Positions 26,960 to 36,422 of a stretch of 48,967 nucleotides of DNA are shown in pieces. Position numbers and translations under genes: made by a program. The notes beneath the pieces were generated by a model. That model saw only the letters and a program-made list of their open reading frames with translations, was not told where the DNA came from and made no database searches. The stretch is from the NCBI RefSeq assembly GCF_036330325.1, contig NZ_JAZDRO010000008.1:1-48967 (forward strand), written 5' to 3'. Source of the stretch: Hyphobacterium marinum (GTDB lineage: Bacteria; Pseudomonadota; Alphaproteobacteria; Caulobacterales; Maricaulaceae). The stretch's first letter is position 1; every line of letters starts with the position of its first letter.

Positions 26960-28663
26960 CTAGAAATCCCCCGCGAGACAGCGTTTCCGGATGGAGCGTT
27001 TGTCGAACTTTTCCGAGCCGATCCGCGGCAGAGGATCGTGGACGATCCAGACATGTTCAGGCCGTTTGAAGGCCGCGAGCCGGTCTTTCAGAAACTCGGC
27101 GATATCGCTCGCCTCTAGTCCCGCGGCCGGGTCGGCGACGATGGCGGCACCCACTGTTTCCCCGAGGCGTTCGTCCGGCACCGAAAACACGGCAGCCTCG
27201 CGGATTGCCGTGTGTTCACAGAGCGCAGCCTCGACTTCGAGACAGGCGACATTCTCGCCGCCGCGTACGATCATATCCTTCAGCCGGTCGACGATTGAGA
27301 GGAATCCCTCCTCGTCGAACTCGCCCATGTCGCCCGTCTTCAGCCAGCCGTCCGGCGTCAGGGCGGCATCAGTCGAGTCCGGGTCATGGAGGTAGCAGCG
27401 GAAATTCCCCGGGGTCCGAATCCAGACTTCGCCTGGCTCACCCGGCGCGCAATCCTGGCCGTCTTCGGCGACGGTCTTCACATCAGTCAGTGGCGGCAGC
27501 GGGCGGCCGGCAGCGCCCGGCTTTCTCTGGTAGTCGGCCATGCCGGCATAGGTTCCAAGCGCGCTCGATTCGGTCAGTCCGTACCCGGATGATGACCAAG
27601 CCCGGGGAAATTGCTCGCTCAGTCGGGCAACATGGGAGGCGGGGCGCTTGGCCCCGCCCGAACCGAGATCAAGCAGACTGTCGAGCGGCTCACCCATTTC
27701 ACGGGCCTTGAGCATCAGCTCGTAGGACATGGTCGGAACGCCGACGAAATTGGTGATGGCTTCGGCCTTGATCAGGCGGATCGCCTCGTCCGGCGACCAC
27801 TTGCGCATCAGCACCATTTTCCGGCCAATCAGCACCGACAGCATGAAGATGGGATGCGAGCCGGTGACATGGAAAAAAGGAAGCGCGACGAGGATGGACG
27901 GGTTTTCCGGCACCATTGCCGCCCCGGCCGGTGTCGCTTTGACCGACGCCGCGACGAGCGCAAAGGACAGAATGGACGACCATGCGGCACGATGGGTCAG
28001 GACAACGCCCTTTGGCTTGCCGGTCGACCCGGAGGTGTACATCACCGCCAGATCGTCATCCGGGGCGATCTCGACCGCGGGCGGCGAGGTGTTGGCACCT
28101 GCATCCATGATCGCCTGAAGCGTGGTGTCGGCTCCGTCGAGATCACCACCCGCCGCGGCGAGCCGGAAGCCAAGCTTCGCTTTTGACGGGGTGATGCGGA
28201 GCCCCTGTTCAGGATCGGCGATGACAAATGACGCGCCACAGTGTTCGAGGGCGAAGGCCATCTCGTCGGCCGTCCACCAGCCATTAAGCGGTACGACGAC
28301 CGCGCCGAGTGCGGCGATGCCGAGGTAGCAGGCCATCCACTCCGGGCTGTTGCGCATGGCGAGAGCGACGTGATCGCCTTTCGCCACACCCTCCTGAGCC
28401 AATCCGGACGCCACGGCGCGGGACTTCGCAGCCAGGTCGGCATAGGTCCAGCGATCCTCACCACAGACGACCGCCGTAGCTGCGCCATGCGCGTCGCAGA
28501 GGGCGATCAATCCCCGCAAATCACCCGGAGCATTGACGAAGGCGCGATAGCGATTGCCCCGGATCTCGGCCTCACCGATGGCAAAAACCGGCTCGTGCGC
28601 GATGATGTGCATCATCGCCTTTTCAATGTCGGCGCGTTCCGGCGCGGTCCGCTCTGCGGCCAT
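26960..28663 (-). CDS. AMP-forming acyl-CoA synthetase / ligase
   Basis: A 567-aa ANL-superfamily enzyme that activates a carboxylic acid as acyl-AMP and then forms the CoA thioester. Motifs in order: YTSGSTGKPKGV (P-loop, A3), GYGLTE (A5), GWLKTGD (A7), DRLKDMIVRGGENV (A8 hinge) and a catalytic Lys in PLPRIGSEKFDKR (A10). The last motif deviates slightly from the common PR...GK form. Substrate not determinable; medium or long-chain fatty acids are plausible given the neighbouring desaturase. ATG 28663 has GGGGAG 4-5 bases upstream. Confidence 0.88.
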   Translation of the reverse strand: MAAERTAPERADIEKAMMHIIAHEPVFAIGEAEIRGNRYRAFVNAPGDLRGLIALCDAHGAATAVVCGEDRWTYADLAAKSRAVASGLAQEGVAKGDHVALAMRNSPEWMACYLGIAALGAVVVPLNGWWTADEMAFALEHCGASFVIADPEQGLRITPSKAKLGFRLAAAGGDLDGADTTLQAIMDAGANTSPPAVEIAPDDDLAVMYTSGSTGKPKGVVLTHRAAWSSILSFALVAASVKATPAGAAMVPENPSILVALPFFHVTGSHPIFMLSVLIGRKMVLMRKWSPDEAIRLIKAEAITNFVGVPTMSYELMLKAREMGEPLDSLLDLGSGGAKRPASHVARLSEQFPRAWSSSGYGLTESSALGTYAGMADYQRKPGAAGRPLPPLTDVKTVAEDGQDCAPGEPGEVWIRTPGNFRCYLHDPDSTDAALTPDGWLKTGDMGEFDEEGFLSIVDRLKDMIVRGGENVACLEVEAALCEHTAIREAAVFSVPDERLGETVGAAIVADPAAGLEASDIAEFLKDRLAAFKRPEHVWIVHDPLPRIGSEKFDKRSIRKRCLAGDF

Positions 28664-28769
28664 GTTTCTCCCCTCTCCCCGCTGGACGGCCAGCTTAGCC
28701 GTGGAACGAAGACGGGGGGAAGTGCGCTGTTACGCCGTCCCCTGCCGTCCCGCGCCGAAGGAGTCCGCG

Positions 28770-29297
28770 ATGCCCCACCCGATCTTTTTTGACGGGATAT
28801 TTGACCTCGGGCGTGCCGCCCTCTCTGTCCTGTTGATGTACGGGGCGATGATCGCCTTGGTCCGCCTGACAGGAAAGCGGTCTGTCGCCCAGTTCAATAA
28901 TTTCGACTGGGTGGTGATCGTGGCGATGGGGTCGCTGATGGCCTCGGCGACGCTGCTGGATGACGTCACGCTCGGCGAGACGTTGCTCGCCATGGGCCTG
29001 CTGTTCAGTCTGCAATGGGGGCTGACGCGACTGGTTTTCGCCATCCCGGCCGTCTCGCGAACCGTCAAGGCCAAGCCGCGCCTGCTGGTGAAGGACGGGC
29101 AGTTTCTTCCCGACGCCATGCGCCGCGAGCGCGTCACCGAGGCTGAAATCAGGGCCGCCGTGCGCCAGTCCGGCCATGCCGCACTGGAAGAGATCAAATG
29201 GGTGGTTCTCGAAACGGACGCGGAATTGAGCGTCATCTCGCGGGACACCGCCGAGCGGTCCGGCCGGTCCGCGATGGTCGATATCGCCGGCTGTTGA
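28770..29297 (+). CDS. DUF421 (YetF-like) membrane protein
   Basis: A 175-aa protein with two to three N-terminal membrane segments (about residues 12-30, 42-60, 66-86) and a C-terminal cytoplasmic domain beginning KPRLLVKDGQFLPDAMRRERVT, typical of the YetF/DUF421 family. Biochemical role unknown; some relatives are stress-induced. ATG 28770 is fixed by AAGGAG 7 bases upstream; the frame is open from 28554, but that part runs antisense to the acyl-CoA synthetase. Divergent from it across about 106 bases. Confidence 0.82.
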   Translation: MPHPIFFDGIFDLGRAALSVLLMYGAMIALVRLTGKRSVAQFNNFDWVVIVAMGSLMASATLLDDVTLGETLLAMGLLFSLQWGLTRLVFAIPAVSRTVKAKPRLLVKDGQFLPDAMRRERVTEAEIRAAVRQSGHAALEEIKWVVLETDAELSVISRDTAERSGRSAMVDIAGC

Positions 29298-29380
29298 CCC
29301 GCTGACATTTCAGCGAAGTCTCTTCTCCCTTCCCCCCGACCCGGGTTAGGCTTGGCCGCGAGCCGCTAACGGGAAGACTC

Positions 29381-30400
29381 TTGGATCGGGGATTTGAGAT
29401 AGGTTTCAAGGCTCCGCTCGTCGACACGTTCGGGCGGCAGATCACCTATCTGCGCCTGTCAGTAACCGACCGGTGCGATCTGCGCTGTGTCTACTGCATG
29501 AAGGCAAGGCCTGAGTTCCTTCCGAAGGCTGATCTGCTGTCGCTCGAAGAGCTCACCACGATTTGCGATGCCTTTATCGCGCGTGGCGTCACCAAGATCC
29601 GCGTCACGGGCGGCGAACCGCTGGTGCGCCGGGACGTGATGACGCTGATCGAAAACCTCGGCGCGCGGATCGGCAGGGCGGGCCTGGAAGAGGTCTGCCT
29701 GTCCACGAACGCGACCCAGTTGCCCCGCTTTGCCCAGCGTCTTGCCGATGCCGGAGTGAAGCGGATCAACGTTTCCCTGGATACGCTCGACCCGGGTCGG
29801 TTTTCAGACCTGACGCGAGGCGGAAAGCTCACCGATACGCTCGCCGGGATCGATGCCGCGCAGGCCGCAGGCCTCAACGTAAAGATCAATGCGGTGGCGC
29901 TGACAGGCGCCAACGAGACCGAAATCCCGGACATGATCACCTGGGCGCACGGGCGGGCCATGGACCTGACCCTCATCGAGGTCATGCCGATGGGCGAGGT
30001 CGAGGCGGACCGGGCTGACCAGTTCCTTTCGCTGGGCGTGGTGCGCGACCAGCTCGCAGTGCGCTGGACATTGACCGACTTACCCGACCGGACCGGCGGA
30101 CCGGCGCGCTATGTCCGTGTCGAGGAGACGGGCGGACGTGTGGGCTTCATCACGCCGCTGACCGGGAATTTCTGCGCGGGGTGCAACCGCGTCCGCGTCA
30201 CCTGTACCGGCGAGCTCTTCATGTGCCTCGGGCGCGACGGCAAGCTCGACCTGCGCGAAGCATTGCGGGCCGGCGGACGTGACGCGGTCGACGCCCTGCT
30301 CGACCGGGCGATGGACTTGAAGCCGGAAGCCCATGACTTCCGGATCGAACGCGGTGCCTCTTCAGGCGCGAACCGCGACATGGCACGGACGGGCGGCTGA
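29381..30400 (+). CDS. moaA: GTP 3',8-cyclase (molybdenum cofactor synthesis)
   Basis: A 339-aa radical-SAM enzyme that converts GTP to 3',8-cyclo-GTP, the first step of molybdopterin synthesis. The N-terminal cluster motif is CDLRCVYC (Cys32, Cys36, Cys39), followed by VTGGEPL (SAM region). The C-terminal second-cluster Cys are in CAGCNRVRVTCTG, and the chain ends in the functionally important Gly-Gly. The start appears to be TTG 29381, with GGGAAGA just upstream; no ATG fits before the cluster motif. The stop overlaps the moaD ATG by one base. MoaC and MoaE are not in the window. Confidence 0.93.
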   Translation: MDRGFEIGFKAPLVDTFGRQITYLRLSVTDRCDLRCVYCMKARPEFLPKADLLSLEELTTICDAFIARGVTKIRVTGGEPLVRRDVMTLIENLGARIGRAGLEEVCLSTNATQLPRFAQRLADAGVKRINVSLDTLDPGRFSDLTRGGKLTDTLAGIDAAQAAGLNVKINAVALTGANETEIPDMITWAHGRAMDLTLIEVMPMGEVEADRADQFLSLGVVRDQLAVRWTLTDLPDRTGGPARYVRVEETGGRVGFITPLTGNFCAGCNRVRVTCTGELFMCLGRDGKLDLREALRAGGRDAVDALLDRAMDLKPEAHDFRIERGASSGANRDMARTGG

Positions 30401-30651
30401 TGCGGCTGAGACTGCGCTATGTCGCTGCCCTGCGCGATGCGATGGGCCGGTCCGAAGAGGATGCCGAATTCCACAGACCTATCTCCGACGGCCACGCATT
30501 GATCGCCGCCATGGCCGAACGCGAACCGGAGGTCGACTGGTTCACCAGCCCGGCCCTCCGTCTCATCGTCAATAACGCCATCGTCACGCGCGAGCAGGCG
30601 ATCAATGACGGCGATACGGTCGCGTTCTGCCCGCCCTTCTCCGGCGGCTAG
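30400..30651 (+). CDS. moaD: Molybdopterin synthase small subunit
   Basis: An 83-aa ubiquitin-fold sulfur carrier ending in the obligatory Gly-Gly (FCPPFSGG). The tail is adenylated and thiocarboxylated to donate sulfur for molybdopterin. It is translationally coupled to moaA (TGATG). Its stop overlaps the stop of the convergent symporter gene in a CTAG. Confidence 0.9.
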   Translation: MRLRLRYVAALRDAMGRSEEDAEFHRPISDGHALIAAMAEREPEVDWFTSPALRLIVNNAIVTREQAINDGDTVAFCPPFSGG

Positions 30652-32132
30652 CCGAGCCGGTCGGTCATCTCGCTTTTCATTTCGTCAAAGGTGTCCTCGA
30701 CGGATGCTTTCGGACCCGGCGTCAGCAGGCTGCCGACGATGATGGTTACAAGACAGACCAGGAAGCCCGGCACGATCTCGTACATCACGGACGAAAGCTG
30801 GAAGACATAGACCCAGAGGAGGACCGTGACCGCCCCGGCGATCATGCCCGCGAGTGCGCCCCATCGAGTCATCTTCTTCCAGAACAGGCTGAGCAGGACG
30901 ACCGGACCAAAGGCTGCGCCAAACCCGGCCCAGGCGTTCGAGACGAGGCCGAGCACCGAGCTCGAGCGGTCATAGGCCAGCAGGATGGCCACGGCCGCTA
31001 CGGCGACCACCGAGATCCGGCCGACCAGGACCAGCTCTTTCTGCTTGGCCTTCCGGCGCAGGAAAATCTTGTAGAAATCTTCGGTCAGCGAGCTCGACGA
31101 GACCAGCAGCTGGGAGGAAATCGTCGACATGATCGCGGCCAGGATCGCCGCCAGCAGGAAGCCGCCGATGAAGGGATTGAAGAGCAGGTCCGACGACAGG
31201 ACGATGAAGATCGTCTCCGGGTCATCGAGCGGTATGCCGCGCTGGGTCACATAGGCCAGGCCCACCAGTCCCGTCGCGAGCGCACCGACCAGCGTGACGA
31301 ACATCCAGCTCATGCCGATATTGCGCGCCGTCGCGACGTCCTTGACCGAGCGGATCGCCATGAAGCGCACAATGATGTGCGGCTGGCCGAAATAGCCCAG
31401 TCCCCAGGACATGGCCGAAATGATGCCGACCAGCGTCATGCCGGAGAAGAGATCGAGCAGAGCCGGATCGATACCCTCGATCGTGGCGACGAATTCACTG
31501 CCGCCGCCGACACCGGTGAAGGCGACGACCGGCACCAGGATAAGGGCGACGAACATGATGCAGCCCTGAACGAAGTCGGTCATTGATACGGCCATGAACC
31601 CGCCGAGCAGGGTGTAGAGCACGACCACGCCCGCGGTAACGTACAGGCCCCAATAGTAGGAGAGGCCAAAGGCGCTTTCGAACAGCTTGCCGCCTGCAAC
31701 CACGCCGGACGAGGTGTAAAGCGTGAAGAAGATGACGATGACGATGGACGAGATCACGCGCAGCAGGCGGGAGCGGTCCTCGAAACGCTTCTCGAAATAG
31801 TCCGGAATCGTGATCGCGTCGTTGGCGACCTCGGTATAGACACGCAGTTTCGGGGCCACGAGCAGATAGTTGGCGAGCGCACCCAGCAAGAGGCCGAAGG
31901 CAATCCAGGCCGCTGACAGGCCGGACACATACATCGCGCCAGGCAGCCCAAGCAGCATCCAGCCCGACATGTCCGACGCACCGGCCGAAAGGCTGGTGAC
32001 GGCTGGGCCGAGCCGCCGGCCACCGAGCAGATAGCCCGATGTGTCACTGGTGGATTCCTTGAAGCCATAAAGCCCGATGGCGATCATGACGATGAAATAC
32101 AGGGCGAGCGAAACGCCTGTTCCGATTTCCAT
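30648..32132 (-). CDS. putP: Sodium/solute symporter, PutP (proline) type
   Basis: A 494-aa sodium:solute symporter with about 13 membrane helices. Typical features are GYLLGGRRLGPAVTSLSAGASDMSGWMLLGLPG near the N terminus (the sodium/proline symporter hallmark, about residues 33-65) and SWGLGYFGQPHIIVRFMA (about 225-245). ISSQLLVSSSSLTEDFYK, also present, holds sodium-site Ser residues. Proline is the likely substrate, but related family members carry other solutes. ATG 32132 (MEIGTGVSLALYF) is chosen because the first helix begins there; the frame is open to 32249. Confidence 0.87.
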   Translation of the reverse strand: MEIGTGVSLALYFIVMIAIGLYGFKESTSDTSGYLLGGRRLGPAVTSLSAGASDMSGWMLLGLPGAMYVSGLSAAWIAFGLLLGALANYLLVAPKLRVYTEVANDAITIPDYFEKRFEDRSRLLRVISSIVIVIFFTLYTSSGVVAGGKLFESAFGLSYYWGLYVTAGVVVLYTLLGGFMAVSMTDFVQGCIMFVALILVPVVAFTGVGGGSEFVATIEGIDPALLDLFSGMTLVGIISAMSWGLGYFGQPHIIVRFMAIRSVKDVATARNIGMSWMFVTLVGALATGLVGLAYVTQRGIPLDDPETIFIVLSSDLLFNPFIGGFLLAAILAAIMSTISSQLLVSSSSLTEDFYKIFLRRKAKQKELVLVGRISVVAVAAVAILLAYDRSSSVLGLVSNAWAGFGAAFGPVVLLSLFWKKMTRWGALAGMIAGAVTVLLWVYVFQLSSVMYEIVPGFLVCLVTIIVGSLLTPGPKASVEDTFDEMKSEMTDRLG

Positions 32133-32378
32133 ACCCGAAGTATCCAGTTTGTTTGCTGTGCGAGGCGCGCGGAGAACGCGCGGGCGAAATGTCGCCCGAC
32201 CCAACATATCCGGACCGGGCCCGTCAAGGGCGGGCCGGACGGCTATCACCCGGGCCGGGGCCGCGAGCGTGGGTCTGCATGCTTCCGGTCAGACCGTGGC
32301 CAAGGCCCCGGAAGCCCGCGATGCCGCGGATGACATCGCGTGCACTCTCGCCGAACTCATTCGCCGGCATGGAGAGCG

Positions 32379-33119
32379 TTAGTCATCGTCGAACGCGTAG
32401 GGCGGCAGGGAGTGAATGGCCGTTTTCAGCGCCTGCCCCCAGGCATCAGACAGGGCGTTGAAGGCGAGGTCGTCGGACTCGATCCTTCGCTCGCGCCCTA
32501 CTCGGAAACTGTCTTTCTCATAGGTCATCAGGTCGAGCGGCATGCCGACCGAGAGATTGGCCTTCAGCGTGGAATCGAAGGACAGGCAGAGAATGCGCAC
32601 TGCGTCCTCGAAACTCATCGCCGGATCGTAGCCGCGCAACAGGATCGGGCGTCCGTATTTGGTCTCACCAATCTGGAAGAAGGGATTTTCATCGCTCGCC
32701 TCGATGAAATTGCCTTCCGGATAGACCAGGAAGAGGCGCGGCTCGGAGCCCGCGATCTGCCCGCCGACAATGAGTGTCGCGCTGAACGTCGAGTCCGCCA
32801 CAGGGCCATTGCCAGATTGGGACTGCACGGTTTCCTTCAGCGTATCGCCCACAAGCTTGGCGACCTGAAACATGGTCGGGACTTCCAGAATGCTGGGACT
32901 ACGATCCTCTGGGGCTTTCATGCGCTCACTAAGGAGGCTGACCACGGCCTGCGTCGTCGCCAGGTTTCCAGCGGTCAGGATGGTGATCACCCGCTCGCCC
33001 GGCTTGGACCAGTTGAACATCTTGCGGAAGGTGAAGACGTTGTCGACGCCGGCATTGGTGCGCGTGTCGGCCATGAAGACCAGGCCCCGGTCCAGGCGCA
33101 TGCCTACACAATAGGTCAT
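32379..33119 (-). CDS. Anbu, proteasome-like peptidase
   Basis: A 246-aa Ntn-hydrolase of the bacterial proteasome-beta-like Anbu family. After Met removal the chain starts with the candidate nucleophile Thr1 (MTYCVGM). Asp17 (MADTRTN) and Lys32 (FRKMF) sit at proteasome positions. SFDSTLKANLSVGMPLDLM and the C-terminal region match the family as I recall it. Known Anbu proteins form large open or helical rings with no established substrate. It is the last gene of a tight operon with ATP-grasp, alpha-E and transglutaminase genes, the usual Anbu neighbourhood. GGAG is 8 bases before ATG 33119. No HslV/HslU or Pup system is visible here. Confidence 0.9.
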   Translation of the reverse strand: MTYCVGMRLDRGLVFMADTRTNAGVDNVFTFRKMFNWSKPGERVITILTAGNLATTQAVVSLLSERMKAPEDRSPSILEVPTMFQVAKLVGDTLKETVQSQSGNGPVADSTFSATLIVGGQIAGSEPRLFLVYPEGNFIEASDENPFFQIGETKYGRPILLRGYDPAMSFEDAVRILCLSFDSTLKANLSVGMPLDLMTYEKDSFRVGRERRIESDDLAFNALSDAWGQALKTAIHSLPPYAFDDD

Positions 33120-33158
33120 TGATTAAGCTCCAACACGCCGCTGTTCGATGCGGAAGGG

Positions 33159-33968
33159 TTACTGCTGGACCTGCACCGAGACAATCATCGATTCCGCAGT
33201 CCCGCCGACAACGAGACCGGACACCGGTGCTGCCTCCGAATAATCGAGCCCGGTGGCGACCGTCACATATCGCCCGTCAGGCGATATCGCGTTTGACACG
33301 TCAAAGCCGACCCAGCCCAACCCGTCGACATGGGCCTCTGCCCAGGCGTGGGTGGCATCCTGTTCGACCCGGTCATTCATCATCAGATAACCCGATACGT
33401 AGCGGGCCGGATAACCCAGCTCGCGGGCCAGACTGAGAAAGACATGGGCATGGTCCTGACAGACACCATGCTCCTCTTTCACCGCTTCCTCGGCAGTGGT
33501 CGCGGCATGGGTCGCGTCCGCGTTATAACGAACCGCCGCCAAGATATGGTTCGACAGCGCATGCAGGCGGGCGACATCGTCGTCCGCGTGCGGAGAGAAG
33601 GATTTCAGGAGGGCTTTCATGGCCGGTCCCGGCTTCGTCAGCGCCGTCTGACGGCAAAAATGCCAAAGCGGCGTGGGACTACTGTGGAGGCCGGCCACAC
33701 CGGATTGGTCATGGGTTTCGACATCGCCCGAACAGGTCACCTTGATCTCTGTCACACCGGGGATGATGGAAATCAGGTCGACTGTATTGCCATGTTGATC
33801 GGTGAACTGTGCCTCGACCCGGCCGCCCTCAATGCCGACCGTCCAGCTGTGTACTGTCTGGAGCAGCGAGTTCGACGGACGCAGGCGCAATTGCTGGAGC
33901 CCGTCGGTGACCGGATGGTCGTAGGCGTAGCCGGTGTTGTGGGAAATGGTGAGCCGCATATCCGTCAC
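33159..33968 (-). CDS. Transglutaminase-like cysteine protease of the Anbu operon
   Basis: A 269-aa protein with an N-terminal beta domain (residues 1-85) and a transglutaminase-like papain fold. The catalytic triad reads Cys170 in EEHGVCQDHAHVF, His207 in DATHAWAE and Asp223 in VGFDVSN. Bacterial members of this group probably hydrolyse or transfer peptide/isopeptide bonds. The start is GTG 33968, overlapping the alpha-E stop by 4 bases; ATG 33959 is the alternative. No signal peptide is visible, so it is cytoplasmic. Confidence 0.88.
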   Translation of the reverse strand: MTDMRLTISHNTGYAYDHPVTDGLQQLRLRPSNSLLQTVHSWTVGIEGGRVEAQFTDQHGNTVDLISIIPGVTEIKVTCSGDVETHDQSGVAGLHSSPTPLWHFCRQTALTKPGPAMKALLKSFSPHADDDVARLHALSNHILAAVRYNADATHAATTAEEAVKEEHGVCQDHAHVFLSLARELGYPARYVSGYLMMNDRVEQDATHAWAEAHVDGLGWVGFDVSNAISPDGRYVTVATGLDYSEAAPVSGLVVGGTAESMIVSVQVQQ

Positions 33969-34906
33969 GCATTGAACCTGTAATCGTTTTCAATCTGCAG
34001 GCTGAGCGCGTTGTTGCGCATGATGAAGCCGCCGAGGAATTCGTGCAGGCCCGTCTTGAAAACGGCCTCGATCGTCTGCCCGGCCAGGTCCTCGTTCAGC
34101 GCGTGCGCCAACAAGCGGCTGTCGGATCGCTCACCGTAAAGCTCGCACAGCGTGTCGAGGGCGCGGACATAGTCCGACGTACAGAAGCGCAGCGAGCGCG
34201 GCATCTGTGCGTTGAGCGTGAGGAACTCGGCGATCTTCATCGGTGTCGTCTCGCCGCCGAAGAGCCAGTTGAAGGACCGCGCCGCAGACGCGGACCGCAG
34301 GATGGACTCCCACTGCACATTGTCGAGCGAGGACCCGACATTCGAGGTCGAAGGCAACAGGACATAGTATTTCACGTCGAGAATCCGCGCCGTGTTGTCG
34401 GCCCGCTCGATCCGGGTCCCGAGGCGTGCGAAGCAATAGATGTCGTTGCGCAGCGCCGTGCCATTCCACGAGCCCCTCACCAGCGCGCTGCGGCGGCGGA
34501 TCAGGCTGAGCACGTCAGGCAGGTGACTGCTTGGCACCGGACGCGCCAGCGCGTCCTTCAAGATCAGCCAGCCTTCATTAACGTTTTCCCAGACCTCGCG
34601 GGTCAGGGCGGTGCGCACCATGCGGGCATTGTTCCGCGCGGCTTCAAACAGGTTGAGCACGCTCGAAGGATTGCGCTTGTCGCGCAGGAGGAAGTCGATC
34701 ACACGGTCGGCGTCATACCCGTCATGGGTTTCGCGATAGGCATCGCCGGCCCCGGCCGTCGTCACCACGGATGCCCATTCGTTCTCGCCAGAGGCGGCGC
34801 GGGTCAGCGCCATGCGCATACCGGCCTCGACAAGGCGCGCGGTATTCTCGCTCCGCTCTAGCTGGCGAAACATCCAGAATAGGCCACTGGCAGTGCGTCC
34901 AAGCAT
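33965..34906 (-). CDS. Alpha-E domain protein (DUF403 type)
   Basis: A 313-aa all-helical protein that begins MLGRTASGLFWMFRQLERSE, the diagnostic alpha-E N terminus, and contains DNTARILDVKYYVLLPS and SDSRLLAHALNED. Alpha-E proteins almost always accompany circularly permuted ATP-grasp proteins and are thought to assist or carry the ligation product. ATG 34906 overlaps the ATP-grasp stop by one base (TGATG). The frame is open to 35290, but that part is antiparallel noise within the upstream gene. Confidence 0.9.
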   Translation of the reverse strand: MLGRTASGLFWMFRQLERSENTARLVEAGMRMALTRAASGENEWASVVTTAGAGDAYRETHDGYDADRVIDFLLRDKRNPSSVLNLFEAARNNARMVRTALTREVWENVNEGWLILKDALARPVPSSHLPDVLSLIRRRSALVRGSWNGTALRNDIYCFARLGTRIERADNTARILDVKYYVLLPSTSNVGSSLDNVQWESILRSASAARSFNWLFGGETTPMKIAEFLTLNAQMPRSLRFCTSDYVRALDTLCELYGERSDSRLLAHALNEDLAGQTIEAVFKTGLHEFLGGFIMRNNALSLQIENDYRFNA

Positions 34907-36318
34907 CAGTCCTCCAGCACCCAGGTGTCTTTGGTGCCGCCGCCCTGGCTGGAATTGACGACCAGCGAGCCTTCCTTCATCGCCACGCGCGTCAGCCCGC
35001 CCGGCGTGATGTCGATCCCGTCTGGCGAAACGAGAACGAAAGGCCGCAAGTCGACATGGCGCGGCGCGAGGCCCGATTTGGCGAGCACCGGCACGGTCGA
35101 CAGCGCCAGCGTCGGCTGGGCGATATAGCCTTCCGGATTGGCCTTCAGCTTTTCGCGGAAGGCGGCGATTTCCTTTTTGCTGGCGGCGGGACCGACCAAC
35201 ATGCCGTAACCGCCCGAACCATGAACCTCCTTGACGACGAGATCGGCGAGATTGTCGAGCACGTGGGAAAGCGAGTCCGCGTCCGCACAACGCCAGGTCG
35301 GCACGTTCTGCAGGATCGCGGTCTTGCCGGTGTAGAACTCGACGATGTCCGGCATGTAGGAGTAGAGCGCCTTGTCGTCGGCGATGCCTGTGCCGGGCGC
35401 GTTGGCGATGGTGATGCCGCCTGCGCGGTAGACGTCGAAAATGCCTGGCACGCCCAACATGGACTCTGGCTTGAAATTCAGGGGATCGAGATAATCGTCG
35501 TCGACGCGCCGGTAGAGGACATCGATCGGCGTGTAGCCTTGAGTCGTTCGCATCGCCACACGCCCGTCGGCGACCCTGAGATCGTGGCCCTCAACGAGTT
35601 CGGCACCCATCTGTTCAGCCAGGAAAGCGTGCTCGTAATATGCCGAATTGTGCAGGCCCGGCGTCAACACGCCGATCACAGGCCGGCCGTCGCAGGCTGG
35701 CGGCGCACTCGCCGACAATGACCGGCGCAGTTTAAGCGGATAGTCGCTGACCGCTTCGACCCTTATTCCTGAGAAGAGCTCGGGAAACATGTTGAGCATG
35801 GTTTCCCGGTTTTCCAGCATGTAGGAGACGCCGGACGGCGTGCGGGCATTGTCTTCCAGGACAAAGAACTCGTCCTTGCCGGTACGGACCAGGTCGACCC
35901 CGACGATATGGGTATAGACCCCGCCGGGCGGTTCGACACCGAACATTTTCGGCAACAGCGCCGCGTTGCGGGCGATCAGGCTTTGAGGGACCTTGCCAGC
36001 CCGGATGATGTCCTGATCGTGATAGATGTCGTGCAGGAAGGCATTGAGCGCCTGAACGCGTTGCTCGATGCCCTTGGTCAGCTTTGCCCATTCGCGCGCC
36101 GAGATAATGCGGGGGATCTGGTCGAATGGAATGAGTCGCTCGTCAGCCTTGGCGTCCGAGTAAACGTTGAACGTAATTCCTGTGCGCCGGAAGAAGGCGT
36201 CGGCCTCACGCGCCTTGCGGCGCAAGGCCGTGCTATCCATGTCCTTCAGCCAGTCGCAATAGGCCGTGTAGGGCTCGCGCGCCTCGCCATTCTCGTCGAG
36301 CATTTCGTCGAAGAACAA
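34906..36318 (-). CDS. Circularly permuted type 2 ATP-grasp protein
   Basis: A 470-aa predicted amide ligase of the permuted ATP-grasp class. It starts with FFDEMLDENG...YCDWL, typical of the family. Conserved blocks are VLEDNARTPSGVSYMLENR (about residues 152-170), GVLTPGLHNSAYYEH, ERxxR-like and VDLRPFVLVSPDG, and SLVVNSSQGGGTKDTWVL at the end. It is expected to form ATP-dependent peptide or amide bonds. The start appears to be TTG 36318, with GAGGTGGGG 1-6 bases upstream and conserved FDEM residues before the first ATG at 36303. First gene of the four-gene Anbu operon. Confidence 0.9.
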   Translation of the reverse strand: MFFDEMLDENGEAREPYTAYCDWLKDMDSTALRRKAREADAFFRRTGITFNVYSDAKADERLIPFDQIPRIISAREWAKLTKGIEQRVQALNAFLHDIYHDQDIIRAGKVPQSLIARNAALLPKMFGVEPPGGVYTHIVGVDLVRTGKDEFFVLEDNARTPSGVSYMLENRETMLNMFPELFSGIRVEAVSDYPLKLRRSLSASAPPACDGRPVIGVLTPGLHNSAYYEHAFLAEQMGAELVEGHDLRVADGRVAMRTTQGYTPIDVLYRRVDDDYLDPLNFKPESMLGVPGIFDVYRAGGITIANAPGTGIADDKALYSYMPDIVEFYTGKTAILQNVPTWRCADADSLSHVLDNLADLVVKEVHGSGGYGMLVGPAASKKEIAAFREKLKANPEGYIAQPTLALSTVPVLAKSGLAPRHVDLRPFVLVSPDGIDITPGGLTRVAMKEGSLVVNSSQGGGTKDTWVLED

Positions 36319-36422
36319 GCCCCACCTCGTCTGATCGACCGGACATCGCCGGTTCTTGTCCAGCAGCCTAACGCGGCAAAAGACGGTCTGGCTAGGTGAT
36401 ACAAGTCCATCGCGCTTTCAGA

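Noticed and set aside
28703..28731. GGAAC followed by GTT before the DUF421 gene, resembling an EcfG promoter
   Set aside because: Spacing to the GTT is several bases too long and the -10 CGTT is absent.
32269..32382. Possible 37-aa plus-strand ORF (GTG start) in the gap after Anbu, sharing TTAG with the Anbu stop
   Set aside because: No recognisable family, no clear ribosome site and GC-rich hairpin surroundings; conservation would be needed to support it.
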